The position numbers and the translations under genes were made by a program. Below, piece after piece: positions 23,553 through 35,269 of a stretch of DNA of 64,000 nucleotides; position 1 is the stretch's first letter, and each line of letters starts with the position of its first letter. Under the pieces are notes generated by a model. That model was not told where the DNA came from. It was given only the letters and a program-made list of their open reading frames with translations, and made no database searches. Source of the stretch: Heloderma charlesbogerti (taxonomy: Eukaryota > Chordata > Lepidosauria > Squamata > Helodermatidae); assembly GCA_026122225.1 (NCBI GenBank), contig JANEZZ010000400.1, forward strand, positions 806,001-870,000, read 5' to 3'.

Positions 23553-24200
23553 ACAACACAGGTTAAATAGTACATACCCTATAAGAGCCGGCCTCCACCT
23601 CTACACCTCTCCTCCCATTTCTGTAATGATATAACATACTTTTGATACTCCTGTATGGTATACTGATGAGATGGTTAGTAGCTGAGCATGGTTGATTGGT
23701 CTGAGAAATGTAGCCGTGTTTAACCTCTCTAGAAATCCTGCGAGGAACATGATTTTAAATTAGCTCAGCTATCAATTTGCTTAGTGGGGAAAAATCCATT
23801 AAAATCCATTATTTTGTATTGTTTTCTGCACAATTGCGTCTGTTTAATATTATCTATTACTAAAATGTGATTAATGTTTAGGAAAGTTGCTATGTTAAAA
23901 GGTCAGTGTGCAGCAGCTCCACTTTCTCAGTATAACAGACCATGTTTGCCATCTCAGGTATCTGTTTTCTTGTTGTTTTATTATTTGGAGTTATTTTGGT
24001 GTTTGCAACTAAGATTACATTTTAGAACTAGTGTTTTAGATTAAGATTCATAACGGACATCTGTTGCCCTTGGCTTTTTAATCACTGTATCATGTCAGTT
24101 AGCTCTATAACATTCAAAATAGCAATCCTACTGGATTCAGTCTGGAAAACGGATACCTGAAAATGCCTTGAAGCATTTGTCAGCAATGCCAACATTGCAG
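23553..24200. other. Intergenic, nothing recognised
   Basis: Unique-looking AT-rich sequence with no gene, RNA or repeat signature that I can name. Confidence 0.4.
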
Positions 24201-24515
24201 CCCTGTTCAGACATAACGGTAAGCCATGATGGTTAAGCGTTTTGAGCTAAATATGATTTCTTAGCGTGCTGTATATAAAGATTTTTTTCTAACCACGGTG
24301 GCTACATAACCATGTTTAGCCACATGCTGTAGCAGGGTTAGCAGCCCTAACCATGGCCTAGCGTGATGTCTGACAGGACCCCATGGTTATCCAAGCCCTG
24401 CCATAGAGCTCTGTGGCAAGAGCAGCAGAAAACAGCTCTGCTGCTCCTGCCAGCACGCAAGGTCTCCATGATCAAAATGCGCCTAGCAACACTTGACATA
24501 GCAGCTGAGAGCCAG

Positions 24516-25044
24516 TGTCAAGGGCTCCTTGGAGGGCTCTCTCAGTCTAATCCAGTAGCCAAGTCCAGACGCAGACAAAGGGATTCCTTTCAAAGCTTTA
24601 TTCTTCTTTTACAACTTACAACTCTACAGGTAGCGACTAGATCTGAGCAGCAGCATCCCTATGCCTTAAGTTGGAACAGTTGGTCCCCGTTTGAAAGGCA
24701 ATTACTGGCAGACCCCTGAATATAAGGACTAGGGAGAATCCCTCCCCTTTTCCGTTGGATCCTCTGGGCGCAACCGTTCTTTGAGCGCCAACCAGGCGCT
24801 ACGCCTCCTTTCCGCGCTCTCCATTTGGCGCTGCTCCCTGCATCTGCGCCGCGCATCCAACCAGTCTGCTATCGGTGCTGGGTCACTCCCTGGACTGCTT
24901 TCTAATCTAGGAATGTTGGTGGGAGGAATCTCTGTCAGCTGCGGGCCCTGGGAAAAAGGGGCGTGCTCCTCTCCCAGGAATGACTGCTGTTCCTCCGAAT
25001 CAGAACTACTCTGGGATTCTATGGGCTCAGTGTCCACCCTGACA
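24516..25044 (-). mobile_element. Solo LTR of a retrotransposon or endogenous retrovirus
   Basis: A 529-bp unit with TGTCA...TGACA ends, flanked by the 5-bp duplication GCCAG (24511-24515 and 25045-25049). On the minus strand there is a TATA-like TTATATT near 24724-24718 and, about 120 bases later, a polyadenylation signal AATAAA at 24602-24597, the order expected of U3-R-U5. No internal region or second LTR is present, so it is a recombined solo LTR with no coding function. The 136-residue frame across it is incidental. Whether it is Gypsy-type or retroviral cannot be told. Confidence 0.85.
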
Positions 25045-25234
25045 GCCAGCCTCCTCACTCTGTCCCTGCTTGCAGTATGAAATTGGGGAAGTACATGGGG
25101 AACAAGATGTTTTCGATTCCACGCCTCTGTTATCAGCACAGCAATCTTGTGTGCTCAGTGCTCCCAGGTACAAACACTTGCGGCTGCTGTGAAAAGCAAA
25201 AACATCCCCGCTAGGGGTATCGTGGGTGTCCGAC

Positions 25235-25735
25235 ATGGGGGTGGAGTCCGATGGAGTCCCCCTCACTTGGCCTGCTGGACTGGGGTTTGCAAACGCCACT
25301 GACCACTGCTGCTCGCCACGCTGTGCGAACCGCTGGACAGCCCAGTGAGCTCTGCGTGACCCCCGGTCCCCTAGTGTGCTGCCATTTTGCATAAAAATGG
25401 CGGCTTGTTATTCTGCATTTATGCACATTGTGATCATAAAGCTGCCATTCACGCAAGATTAGAGGTGTGAATGGTCCATTCACACCTCTAGCCTTGCAAA
25501 AAAACGCTGACTTTATGGTCGCCATTTGCATAAAAGACTTTTCATGCAGAATAACAAGCTACCATTTTTACCCAAAATGGCAGCTCACTAGTGAACTGGG
25601 CAGCCGCACAGAGCTCACTGGGCACTTGCTGGGCTGTCCAGGGACTCACACAATGTGGCAAGCAGCAGCGGGCAGGCAGCAGCGAGGGTTCAGCAAGCAC
25701 CCAGTGAGTGCAAATGGAGGTGAGTCCATCCATCC
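25235..25735. repeat. Palindrome of about 500 bp
   Basis: Centred near 25467 at GAGGTGTGAATGG|TCCATTCACACCTC. The arms can be followed outward through paired words: GCTTGTTATTCTGCAT with ATGCAGAATAACAAGC, and CTGGACAGCCCAGTGAGCTC with its diverged partner near 25598-25648. Arms are about 250 bases with scattered mismatches. It lies inside the composite element at 24201-26035. Confidence 0.85.
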
Positions 25736-26035
25736 CTAATCCCCACTCACTGTGACCCAGTGGGGAAGTGGCTGTTGCAGCTCTAGCCCTAAGACGGCCA
25801 TCCACAATGGCCACAAGATGGCTGTTTCCTCCACTGAGACTGCTGGGATGTGTGGCAGCCCAGCTGGAGGACTGAGAGGTTTTGCAGGACGAGGAGTAAT
25901 TAGGGAGCAGTTAGGCTAACCGTGCTGTGGGCTGTGACTCCATGCACATGTGGCAGGAGCATGCAGCATGGTTAGTGGTAACTACCATGCAATGTGGTTA
26001 GCATAACCACCCTTCCCTGCATTGTCTGAACAGGG

Positions 26036-28220
26036 TGAATGCCAGCTTTTGAGAATCTGTTAGTTCACCTATTAACGCTACACCTATCTTTATTTCTGAG
26101 TTGGTGTCACAAGTTCGAAGATAATAAATGGTCTAGGAGGTCCAAAAGGAATATAAAGGAGAAAATACTTTGAGAATATGTACTTATAATCAGGCACAAT
26201 CATGAAGGCCACAAGCATTATTGGGTGACTGAAGCACTGCAGATTTCCTTCTTTACATCCTGTAAACTTGCTGGCAAGCACCTGTTTCTGTGTGTGGAGC
26301 TAATTCTCTGGATTGTGGCCATTCTCCTTAACACTAACGTAATTCTGAATGGAAAATAATATGGTATGAATTAAAGCAGCTGTTTATAGTTAAGCTAATG
26401 GAGTCATGCAAAAATAACCCATTCTTGCATCAGTTGGCAGCTAAACAAACATATGCATGCGTACACACACACACACACACACACTTATTATAGTGAATAT
26501 CCAAAATTTGATTGATGTTGACATTTACATGTGAATGCTCCCAATTCCAGATAACAGTCGTGAATGTCTGAAGATATATAGACACAATTTTGAAAGAAAT
26601 GAGTGAATGCTGACAATCATGTATAGGTGACAGATGTACATGTGGTACATCTCTGAGTTTTCAGAGATTCACAGTTGCGTTTGGAATTGTCAGCATGTGA
26701 ATATTGCCATGTAACAAATGTTAGACATTCACTGTAGAATGACTGTGTGTAAGAAGGAGGGAGGAATAGTTTTACATCAGGCAATAGAACTTCTGTCAAG
26801 TAGTTAGCAGTTAGCTACTGAAGCCAATAGCTAACTATATGCAGGATTGAAGGCCCAGTCCTGCTATATTTACTAGTCAGTTTTATTTGAGATGCCACTT
26901 TCTACAAAGGCACCCTCAACGAAAATGTCGACTTCCTAATAAGTGTATGTGAATATACAAATTCAGAACTCCCTGTACTTTTGGAGAATCTCTCTCCCCA
27001 CTCTGATGTTATTATGTAGGAAGCATCCTCTCTATCTTCTGCAGAATGCCTAACTATTAAATCATGAGGAAGTATTTAATGTGGCCCAAGAATTATAGCT
27101 CTGCAAGAATGTTTTCCCAGATATATGCACAATGAATACATTTTAAAACAAAGTTGATAGTGCTAAATATTTCTTCAGCTGCAACGCAGAGAAAGTTAAT
27201 ATGATTGAGAAAGTTAAGTGGCTTGGATCTGACTTTCCTTTCCACGAACAGAACAAAGTTCCATGTTGTGGAGCAGAGCTTTCCCCCTTTCCTCTGCAGC
27301 CTCCTCTGTCCCCAAAACATCTTCTCCTGGGGATTGGTGGACTCATGGGAATAGTGTATGGCGGGGTGGACAACTCTGTTTGCCAAGTCAATACACCTGT
27401 GAAAGCCCTACTCATTTAGCTTTCTCTGAATTGCACCTAATGACTAAAAAAAAGGCAGAGCTTAGATTTCAGACTTCAAGTTTGGGATTGTCTGCAATGG
27501 GGAAAAAAAGTTTGTGCCATTTCAGACTGGACAAACTTGACTTAGAAGCACCAACAATTAAAATAAATAGTTGATATCACATGCTGTTATTTATCCAGAA
27601 TAACTTGGAATAACATTTTCCCATTTAATTGCCAATTCTAAAAATCTCTCTTGATGTCACAGAAATCATATTTGATGTCAGTTACTACTCACAGGGTAAG
27701 CAGCTTTTTATTTGGCCACACTTGATTAACTTTGTATATTCAGTCTAGATGCCTGGTATGCATGGGAAACAATGAAACAACCTGACTGGAACTGTGATTT
27801 GACTTTTTAAAAGCCCCAAAGAACACGGACATGGCTCGGCTTTGGTGACTTCATTTTCAGCTTGATGAAACTCAGATCACTTATTTGAATGTCCCGGACA
27901 ATTTCAAAATATTGTAGCAAATTCATGATGACATAAAGAGGGCTTGAGTCTATAAGACATTTAAAATAATCTAATCTACAAAGTGGAATGAATCAGCATT
28001 TTGGCAGCCGTTTAAAACACACAAACAGCACAAACTAATTCCAAAAGTTTGGGGTTGGGTTTTGGAGAGAGGGGATCTAAATCTCTTACCTATTCAAAGT
28101 CACAGTGTAATGAATTTTTACAAAATTACACTCGTTTTCAGTCTAAAATAATCTGGCAAGAATGCAAATAAGGAAATTGGCTACAATGTATCTGGAACCA
28201 ATGACCGACAATTTAACATT
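26036..28220. other. Intergenic, nothing recognised beyond simple repeats
   Basis: AT-rich with a CA repeat at 26464-26484. No coding or mobile-element signature was identified. Confidence 0.4.
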
Positions 28221-28223
28221 TTA

Positions 28224-28312
28224 TGGCTGCAATCCTAAACACAATTACTAGAGAGTGTTCCATTAAACTTAGAAGGACTTACTGCTGAGTATATACACTT
28301 AGGATGGCTGTG
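28224..28312. repeat. 90-bp hairpin MITE copy
   Basis: Reads GGCTGCAATCCTAAACACAA, TTCCATTAAACTTAGAAGGA, CTTACTGCTGAGTATA and CTTAGGATGGCTG. Both arms are present. Confidence 0.75.
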
Positions 28313-28442
28313 TATGAGATGGGCTTACTTTGAGAGAACTTGGTGAGTCTGCTATGCAACTGGAAGGAATTCCACAGTCAGGTGGATGTGGATCTCTGTA
28401 CATTTCATAGCAACACAACTACTGTGATATGCATGTCATGTC

Positions 28443-28493
28443 TGTTGTTGTTCAGTCGTTAAGTCGTGTCCGACTCTTCATGACCCCATGGAC
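28443..28493. mobile_element. Probable BovB-related fragment
   Basis: GTTGTTGTTCAGTCGTTAAG, GTCGTGTCCGACTCTTCATG and ACCCCATGGACCA match in order a well-known word string of BovB-derived repeats in squamates and ruminants. It is only about 50 bases. BovB is known for horizontal transfer between these groups. Confidence 0.55.
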
Positions 28494-28861
28494 CACATGT
28501 CATGTCTCCCGGTCCATAAAGGGCTTTTCCATTTATTTCGACTAAGTCACCCAATCCATGTACAGACACACCTGCTGCCTCTATGGCAAGGAATGGGGCA
28601 CATATGTGTGCAATGAAGTCAAGATGCCATGTAGTTGTGAGAAGATGATGAAGAAAATACATGATAGATATTTACATTGATATGTTTAGAGGAATTGCAT
28701 AAATAAAGGAGCACATTCTAATGAAATTAAATGTAACATACATAAGGAGGAATCTCCTGGGAGAGAGGGAATACTTAGAACTAAAGTTACAGCCTAAAAG
28801 AAGCTGGGATCTAAGAGGCTGAAGCAGAGACTTGGAACTGGAGATTGGGGAATGAGGCTTA

Positions 28862-28967
28862 GGGCACAATGCTATGCATGTTTAGAAAGAAATAAGTCCT
28901 ACAACTCCCAGTATTGTTGTAGAGTTGCAGGATTTATTTCTGTCTAAACATGCATAGCATTGGGACC
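28862..28967. mobile_element. Short hairpin MITE with TTA duplication
   Basis: 106 bp flanked by TTA (28859-28861, 28968-28970). Arms are CAATGCTATGCATGTTTAGA and its partner TCTAAACATGCATAGCATTG, with a second inner pair around AAATAAGTCC / GGATTTATTT. TTA duplications point to the PIF/Harbinger superfamily. Confidence 0.75.
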
Positions 28968-29305
28968 TTAGATGCTTAACAAACAGCATCCTAAATCTCT
29001 ACTTCTTTTTGCCTTTGGTTGTGTTCATGGATTCCACGCACACCATGGAGTCTCAATGAGTGGAAGGGGAATGTTTGGGCCAATATTTGGGCATTTATTG
29101 AATGTGGGTGCCAGTTTGGACCAATTGGTTCTGCACATCTGTGAAGTCTTAAAACAAGAAACCAGCTTTGTTAAAGCTGTTTAAATACCTCAATGTGATT
29201 TCAGCAGAACTGGGCTGAGTCATTCATCCATGCATGAGTATTTCTACATATGAAAGTCAAAAAGTAACTTCTTCAGTTTCAGATTATGACTCACCATGTC
29301 TTATT

Positions 29306-29960
29306 TTACTTATTTTTCAAATTTATATACTGCTTTCCACAGAAGAATCAAAGTGATAAACATAAAATATAATGACAACAAAACAACAATAAATGTAAAA
29401 ATAACACAATACAAATGAATCAGCAATAAAACTGCACTGTCTACTGTGTGCTACAAACCATAGCTGGCTGGGTCACACTTCAGGGAAAACCTGTGTGAAG
29501 ATATGAGTTTTATGAAGACGTCTCTGAGGGCTCAATCCTATGGCCACTAGACAGCATCTAGGTGGCCATAGGATTTTTCATTTTCTGGGAACCAAGCTCA
29601 GAGCCAGCGTTCTGAGGCTGGTTCCCAGAAAACCTCTCCCACATTCGTCCTCGGCACCACACTTGTAAGAGCAGTGCAGAGTGGCTGAAAAGGGGGTGTC
29701 CCTGGGGTGGGGACGGCGGAAGCGCTGTGATGACACTTCCTATGCATTGTCCAGCCTCCCCTCTCCCCCGCATTGGATAGTCAGTTGCCTCCGAGTTTGG
29801 AGGCAGCCGACTAGCCCCATAGGATTGCGCCCTTAATGTCAGAACTGTGGGAGCCTGTCCATTGTCAATTGGTAAAGCATTCCAGAGGGCGGGTGCTGCA
29901 ACACTGATAAAATATCTGATTTTCTGAATCTCTGATGTTTTTAATTTTGGCTTCTAAGGT
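29306..29960 (-). mobile_element. LINE remnant split by a Harbinger-like element
   Basis: 29306-29527 and 29836-29960 read as one eroded minus-strand LINE piece (tail-type A-rich sequence, then GTCTCTGA, resuming with AATTGGTAAAGCATTCCAGA). The break is filled by the element at 29528-29832. Confidence 0.5.
29528..29832. mobile_element. Harbinger-like element, GGGNGCAATCCTATGG family, copy 1
   Basis: Starts GGGCTCAATCCTATGGCCAC and ends CCATAGGATTGCGCCC. Right flank is TTA and left flank TGA, close to the TNA duplication of PIF/Harbinger elements. The interior is shared with copies at 32803, 54813 and 59391 (ACTAGACA, CTGGGAACCAA, GAGCCAGCGTTCTGAGG). No coding region. Confidence 0.75.
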
Positions 29961-30487
29961 TATAAATTTTAAAACTGTCCAAATGTTGGTGGATAAAAAC
30001 ACTTTAAGTGGGAGATATTACTTATGGTAATAACTTGCTTTATTAATGGTATGGTACATGAACCAATGGGATTTGGAGAGCTAGGTAGGATTATTAATGT
30101 TCAAATATTTTGGTTTTAAAAGCAATTCTGTAATATGTGATTTATTATATCTTTACATTTTGTGTTACGAACAGTGTATACGAGTATGAGGGTAAATGCA
30201 ATAAATAATACTTTTTAAAAAAAAAATTGTGCTTTAGCCAACTTGATTCAAAAGCAAGTTATTTATTTATTTAAAGCATTTTTACCCTGTTAATTAATCA
30301 AAGAGACTCCCAGATTGGCTACGGAAGATCAAGGAAATGAAGACAGTACCTGCACTCAAGTTTATAATCTAAAAGATATGACACAAATGGAAAAGGAGAT
30401 GAGATGGAAGAGGAAAACAAGAAAACCCAGTTCTTAAGTTATGAAATTCTTATAATGATCAGCTTGAATGGAAACAGTTCAGGGAGA

Positions 30488-30661
30488 AAAGGACCCTGAT
30501 AACACTGGTCTCTCAGCAGAACTGATGGAATGGCCCTGTTTTCCATTTCTTCCTGTCGTGAAGGCTGATGGAATGGATGCTGTCTGCTGCTGGTTAAAGG
30601 AGGGAGGAACCTGATGGAACTGGTCTCTCAGCAGAACTGATGGAGTGGTCCTGCTTTCCAT
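30488..30661. repeat. Tandem duplication, period about 117 bp
   Basis: 30488-30545 and 30605-30661 are diverged copies sharing CTGGTCTCTCAGCAGAACTG and ATGGARTGGYCCTG. The second unit lacks what followed the first, so only about 57 bases are doubled within a 117-base period. Confidence 0.75.
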
Positions 30662-31576
30662 CTTTCCTTCTCCTGCAGCCTAATGCCAGTGCATAAGTTT
30701 TAAACTAATTTTGTCCTATTAAAGTAAAGTAGAGCAAACTTTCGTAAATTCAAATGTCTTCATTTTAACTGGTTTGTGGGACACAGCCCAAGCAGACTGT
30801 ATTATTGGCAAGAGTAGGTCAAAAGAAATATAATTATTTAATACCTATTAGGAAATTATAGGGATTCAGTATTTCTCTTTGGAAGTCAGATAAGTTCATT
30901 AAAGTGTTCTTTCATACCATGCACTACTAAGTTTCATATAGAGTCCTCCATAAGGCAACATTTTTAAAAAATCAAGATATATTTGAATATTTTCTATTTA
31001 AACATATATTATCTTTAACTGTTGTCTAAATATCTGAAGAAATGTCTTTCTCTCTTTTTTTAAATCACAGCAACAGTGGTTTGTTAAGAATTAAGCCATT
31101 TTTAAGATGTTCCCTCGCTGCCAATTTAAATTAACTATCAAAGACCATAACAAGATTCTACCCATTAAGATTGATCACAGTTATTTAAACTGGACTCTGC
31201 CAAAGACTATTGATGATTTGAGCTTTTCGGCCTTAAAACTGTAGGAGCATTTTTACTTTGAAAATTGTCACCAGCCCAGAATTTAGGATTTGAACATTAG
31301 TAGTTCAAAAACGAGTCAACTTGTTTTTAGCCACCAGACTTGGAATAATCTTATTTTTAAAAAATTGAAAAAGAATGCAGTGACCCTTAAGAAACATATA
31401 CAATTAAAATAAAAAGAGGATTCAATTAAAATGACTGATTAACTTCCCCAAATAGGCAAAAACACTTGTAACTCATAACAAAATAGACCATGAACATAAA
31501 CCGAAGATTTCAAAAACCAATAAGCCTGTTGCATTGACAAGCATTTCATCCACACAATCTCCTTGGGATATTTAGT

Positions 31577-31668
31577 CCACAATCCTATACTCACTTACCG
31601 AGGACTAAATTCCATTGAACTCAGTGGGGCTTACGTCTGAGTAGGCATATGTAGGACTGTGCTATTAG
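31577..31668. repeat. 90-bp hairpin MITE copy
   Basis: Reads CACAATCCTATACTCACTTA, TTCCATTGAACTCAGTGGGG, CTTACGTCTGAGTAGGCATA and GTAGGACTGTGC. A near-complete copy. Confidence 0.8.
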
Positions 31669-32802
31669 AGTTCCAGAACATGCTGGCTTGGATCCCCAGA
31701 ACCATGAGCGGAAGGAGAAAATGTATTAGTGCTCTTCTGTGAATTCTTGCACAAGCCAATGGACTTCTCGCAGTGCCATAATGTATTGGGGGATTGTGTA
31801 ATATTACAATAGGAAAAACAGTACACAAGAAAGATATATCTTTATACATAAATTTTATTGGGCTATAAAAAGGTATTGTGAAAGAGCTTGTGCAAAATCT
31901 TGCACAAACAGAAGAATTTCTCAGGAATTATGGTCACCTTTTTTCACTTCTTCCACTAGTCTGGATGCAGCCTTCTGTGAGTGGAAGGGCATCTTTGATT
32001 CTAAACCAATAAAGTTTTCCAAAGACATAATAGAAATCAGCCCATGTTTTTAATACTGTGGATAACTGTATCTACTAATTACATACCTGCTTTTTCTGCA
32101 CCAATAATAATTTTGTCCTAAAAGTGAGGTATGAGCAGCTCACAATCTCTGTTGAAAAAGGAAAAGCCAGATTAGATGGTTTCCCCACAGCAAAAAAAAG
32201 TCTCAAGAGACCGGGGCAGTCTGCCCGTTCTGCAATTAAGTTGGAAGAGGAAGCAGATCTGGCTTGTTTCAAATGTGCCTGTACACATTTATATGCCTCA
32301 AAACTCTAAATGTACACGAAGTCAGGCAGCCCTCAAACAGCATTTAACTTATGGTGTATAACCTTTATATTTAATGGCATCCAATATATCAAGATGAGGA
32401 TATGGGGGTAGCTGCCAATAACTGAAGTAATGTTGGAACTTTGATTAGTAGTGCAAAGCCCAGTCAATGTTCGTATCATAGACAGTGATTACTATCCTTC
32501 CACTAGTTGAGGTCACATTTTAAAGACGTTTTGCATTCAGCAAACAGGTTTTGGGTGCTGATTCCATGATCCTAGCCAGTGTTCCAGAGTACCCAGAGTA
32601 GTTGCAGGCTTGTCTGTGTGGAAAGGGGAAACAAAGAATGGCGGCTGTATGCTTATCTATTCCCTAAACCTTACTATCTGACAGAGAACGATGAAATGAT
32701 CCAATCTGTTAAGTCTCTTAAGCATCAAGCCTTGGTGTCTGGTAAACTAGATGTGGTCTCAATTGCATGAGTCTAATTAATGTGTCTACATTTAAACATG
32801 GA

Positions 32803-33256
32803 GGGAGCAATCCTATTGCCACTAGACAATGTCTAGACAGCCATAGGGTATGCTGTTTTCCAGGAACCAACCTTGAAGCCCGTGCTCTGAGGTCAGTTCC
32901 CAGAGAACCGACCTCCCCCACTTCTGCGTTGCCTTGGAGGCAGCACAGAACAGTCCTGTCCTCCATGCTCGCAAGAGGAGTGCAGAGGGGCCGGAAAGGG
33001 GTGTGGTTGGGGGTGTTCTGGGGCGGGGAGACTGTAGCTGCCTGTATGATACATCCAATGTGTTGTACAGCAGCCTTCTTCCCCGCTCCGTGCTCCTGCG
33101 GCTAAACAGCCGCAATTGGCTGTCTAGCCAAAAAAGCAGGGCAGGGCAGGAGACGCATGGAGGGAACAATCCCCTCCATGCTTCTCTTGCCCTGCTTTGG
33201 ATAGGCAGTCACCTCCGATTTCGGAGGCCGCTGCCTATCTAGATAGGATTGCACCC
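32803..33256. mobile_element. Harbinger-like element, GGGAGCAATCC family, copy 2
   Basis: Starts GGGAGCAATCCTATTGCCAC and ends CTAGATAGGATTGCACCC, with TTA on the right (33257-33259) and GGA on the left. At 454 bp it is the longest copy and its inner sequence contains the paired CGGCTGTT/TGGCTGTCTAGCC words of the family. Non-coding. Confidence 0.75.
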
Positions 33257-33593
33257 TTAAATATCAACCAAGGGATGCCCAATCAGGATCCAGGCAAGAT
33301 GCATGGGGGTAACCCTTTCACCCCATGCCATGGCCCCAATGAAAATCACTCCCTCTTCATAGGGGGCCTTTAATAGGAAAGATCCATAAATAGGAAAGAG
33401 CAGCTGTATGAAAACATGCTAGCTTAGAGAAAGTGTTGTTGGTAGATAAAAGTGGGTGGCATGGAAGCAATATTGGCAGACACCACATAACATTTGCTCC
33501 TTTATTTCCAGGCATCAGCACTTGCAAATTCCCATCTTTTTTAATAATTACATTTGTATTAATGTTATCAATTATTTCAAATAAATTTACAGC

Positions 33594-33790
33594 TCAATCC
33601 TATACATATCTACTCAGAAGTAACACCTATTGAGTTCAATTATTTATTATTTATTTATTTCATTTCTATACCGCCCAATAGCCGAAGCTCTCTGGGCGGT
33701 TCACAAAAATTGGACCGCCCAGAGAGTGGTTCACAAAAATCAATGGTTATTATTTCTAGGTAAGTATGTATAGGATTGCAGTCTTAAAGT
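33594..33790. repeat. Hairpin MITE split by a LINE tail
   Basis: The arms AATCCTATACATATCTACTC (left) and TAAGTATGTATAGGATTGCA (right) belong to one copy whose centre is interrupted at 33641-33739. The interrupting piece is flanked by the 5-bp duplication TCAAT (33636-33640, 33740-33744). Confidence 0.8.
33641..33739 (-). mobile_element. Very short LINE 3' insertion
   Basis: A 99-base insertion with a TATTTATT run at its left end (LINE tail on the minus strand) and GGGCGGTATAGAAATG next to it. It also holds an inverted pair CTCTCTGGGCGG / CCGCCCAGAGAG. Duplication TCAAT on both sides shows it inserted as a unit. Confidence 0.75.
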
Positions 33791-34692
33791 AACAACAAAG
33801 GAAGATAAAAGAACAAAAATTAAAGCAAACCATTACAAAACTTTAAATTAATTTGAACTATGTTTAATTTTAACATTAACATGTTGCCTGCAAAGAGTTA
33901 CTACAGTTTGTTCAGGACAGAAAAAAGATAGGCCATAGTTTGGACATTGAATATTTATTATCCAAAATAATAAAAATAGTCAGTGATATATGGATTTTCA
34001 GAGATGATTAACAGGAATGAAAACTTACTTCTTCACATCTGAGTGAAAGTGAAAGCAATAGGTACAGAACTAGACCATTCAAACTTTTCTCTCTTTTATG
34101 AACTGCACTGTAGAAAGTGAATCTGGTGCAGAAATGAATCAATTTCCTTCAAATGTACCCTTAAATCTGATCAATAGACACTTTGGTTACAGTTACTGAA
34201 AGTTGTATTCAATATCTGCAGGTACTGTTGTTATTCTTGGATATAAAATGAAAAAAAAACTTTTTAGTATTTGGGTGGTTTTATATTGAATATTTGTTCC
34301 AAAATGGTATCCATGTCTATGCTGATTTTCCATTACACTTCTCTTGTTTTCACAAATAACATGCTAGTAACACAGCTGCATGCAGTCATTACTTTATATA
34401 ACTATATGGATTACATCCTTTACTGGCATTTGAATTAAATAAAAAAGGCATTAATAACCAAGAGTTAAAGAATTCAATCTGGTAAATGAGGAAATCTCAG
34501 CACATCACGCTACCTCAGTGTTATGAAACCAAAATTAAAAATTAAAACTAGGATTCTCTGACATACACGCGCGCGCGCGCGTGCGCACACACACATGCAC
34601 ACGCACACATACACACACATCACCATCGGCCATTATTATCAGTTTATTACAATGATTTAATCACTGGTGTAGTATAGTGTTTAACAGACTGA
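33791..34692. other. Intergenic, AT-rich with a CG/CA microsatellite
   Basis: A mixed alternating purine-pyrimidine tract runs from 34563 to 34620 (CG repeats, then CA repeats). Otherwise nothing recognised. Confidence 0.5.
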
Positions 34693-35007
34693 GGGCTTCT
34701 CCACACAGAGGCTTTTTATCGTGCAATTTTACAATGCTTCCGGATTCTTTGTGCGATTAAGAATGGCAAGTTCTATATGTTTCATTATATAGCCACTAGA
34801 TGGCACTGTGGTATAGCTCCTATTATTGCTCGACTTTCTCTTTTCAGGGAGAAATTCAATGCTCTGTATTTTAATGGCTCATTATAGCCGATCTTTCAGA
34901 AGAAATGGGAGAAGCCTTAGAGGGTGATGATGTCATGTACAGGACCGGCAAACTCCTGTGAGTAACCAATCTCAATTGCAGGATAAAAGCCCCATGTGGA
35001 GAAGCCC
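34693..35007. mobile_element. Harbinger-like element, GGGCTTCTCCACA family, copy 1
   Basis: Starts GGGCTTCTCCACACAGAGGC and ends GCCCCATGTGGAGAAGCCC, with TGA on each side (34690-34692, 35008-35010). The ends are inverted repeats of about 30 bases including TTTTTATC/GATAAAA. The 315-bp body is non-coding. A second copy at 55696 has TTA duplications, which supports the PIF/Harbinger assignment. Confidence 0.82.
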
Positions 35008-35269
35008 TGAGCTACAAATAGGATGTCCATGACCTGAATCTTACCTAGGTGGCCATGTCTCCTATAGTACAAAGGACAGTCCTCTATTAAAAGACTGTCA
35101 GAGGGCTGTACTCTATTTGAAGATGTCTTCTCATTGACGGCCTGCCTGGTCTGGTTTAAAGATAAAGACCATAAGAAGGAAGAGTAGCAGGGACCTTGAA
35201 GTTGCCCATCAACATTTAGAGGACAGCAGGCTCACAGGTAGCCACCTGGTCACAGTCTTCTCTACCAGG

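Larger units (their letters stand above)
24201..26035. mobile_element. Large composite inverted-repeat DNA element
   Basis: Ends CCCTGTTCAGACA (24201) and TGTCTGAACAGGG (26035) are exact 13-base inverted repeats. Next to both are GGTTA/TAACC-rich words such as ACCATGTTTAGCC on the left and CATGGTTAGTGG on the right. Between them lie a solo LTR (24516-25044) and a roughly 500-bp palindrome (25235-25735). Without the LTR the element is about 1.3 kb. No transposase is recognisable; I could not fix a target duplication, so the superfamily (perhaps hAT) is open. Confidence 0.65.
29961..32802. other. Intergenic, low-complexity and unique sequence
   Basis: AT-rich, with an A run at 30218-30227, a 117-base tandem duplication (30488-30661) and one hairpin MITE (31577). 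No gene recognised. Confidence 0.4.

Noticed and set aside
24729..25139. 136-residue minus-strand open frame
   Set aside because: It runs across the end of the solo LTR into flanking DNA, so it is not a gene.
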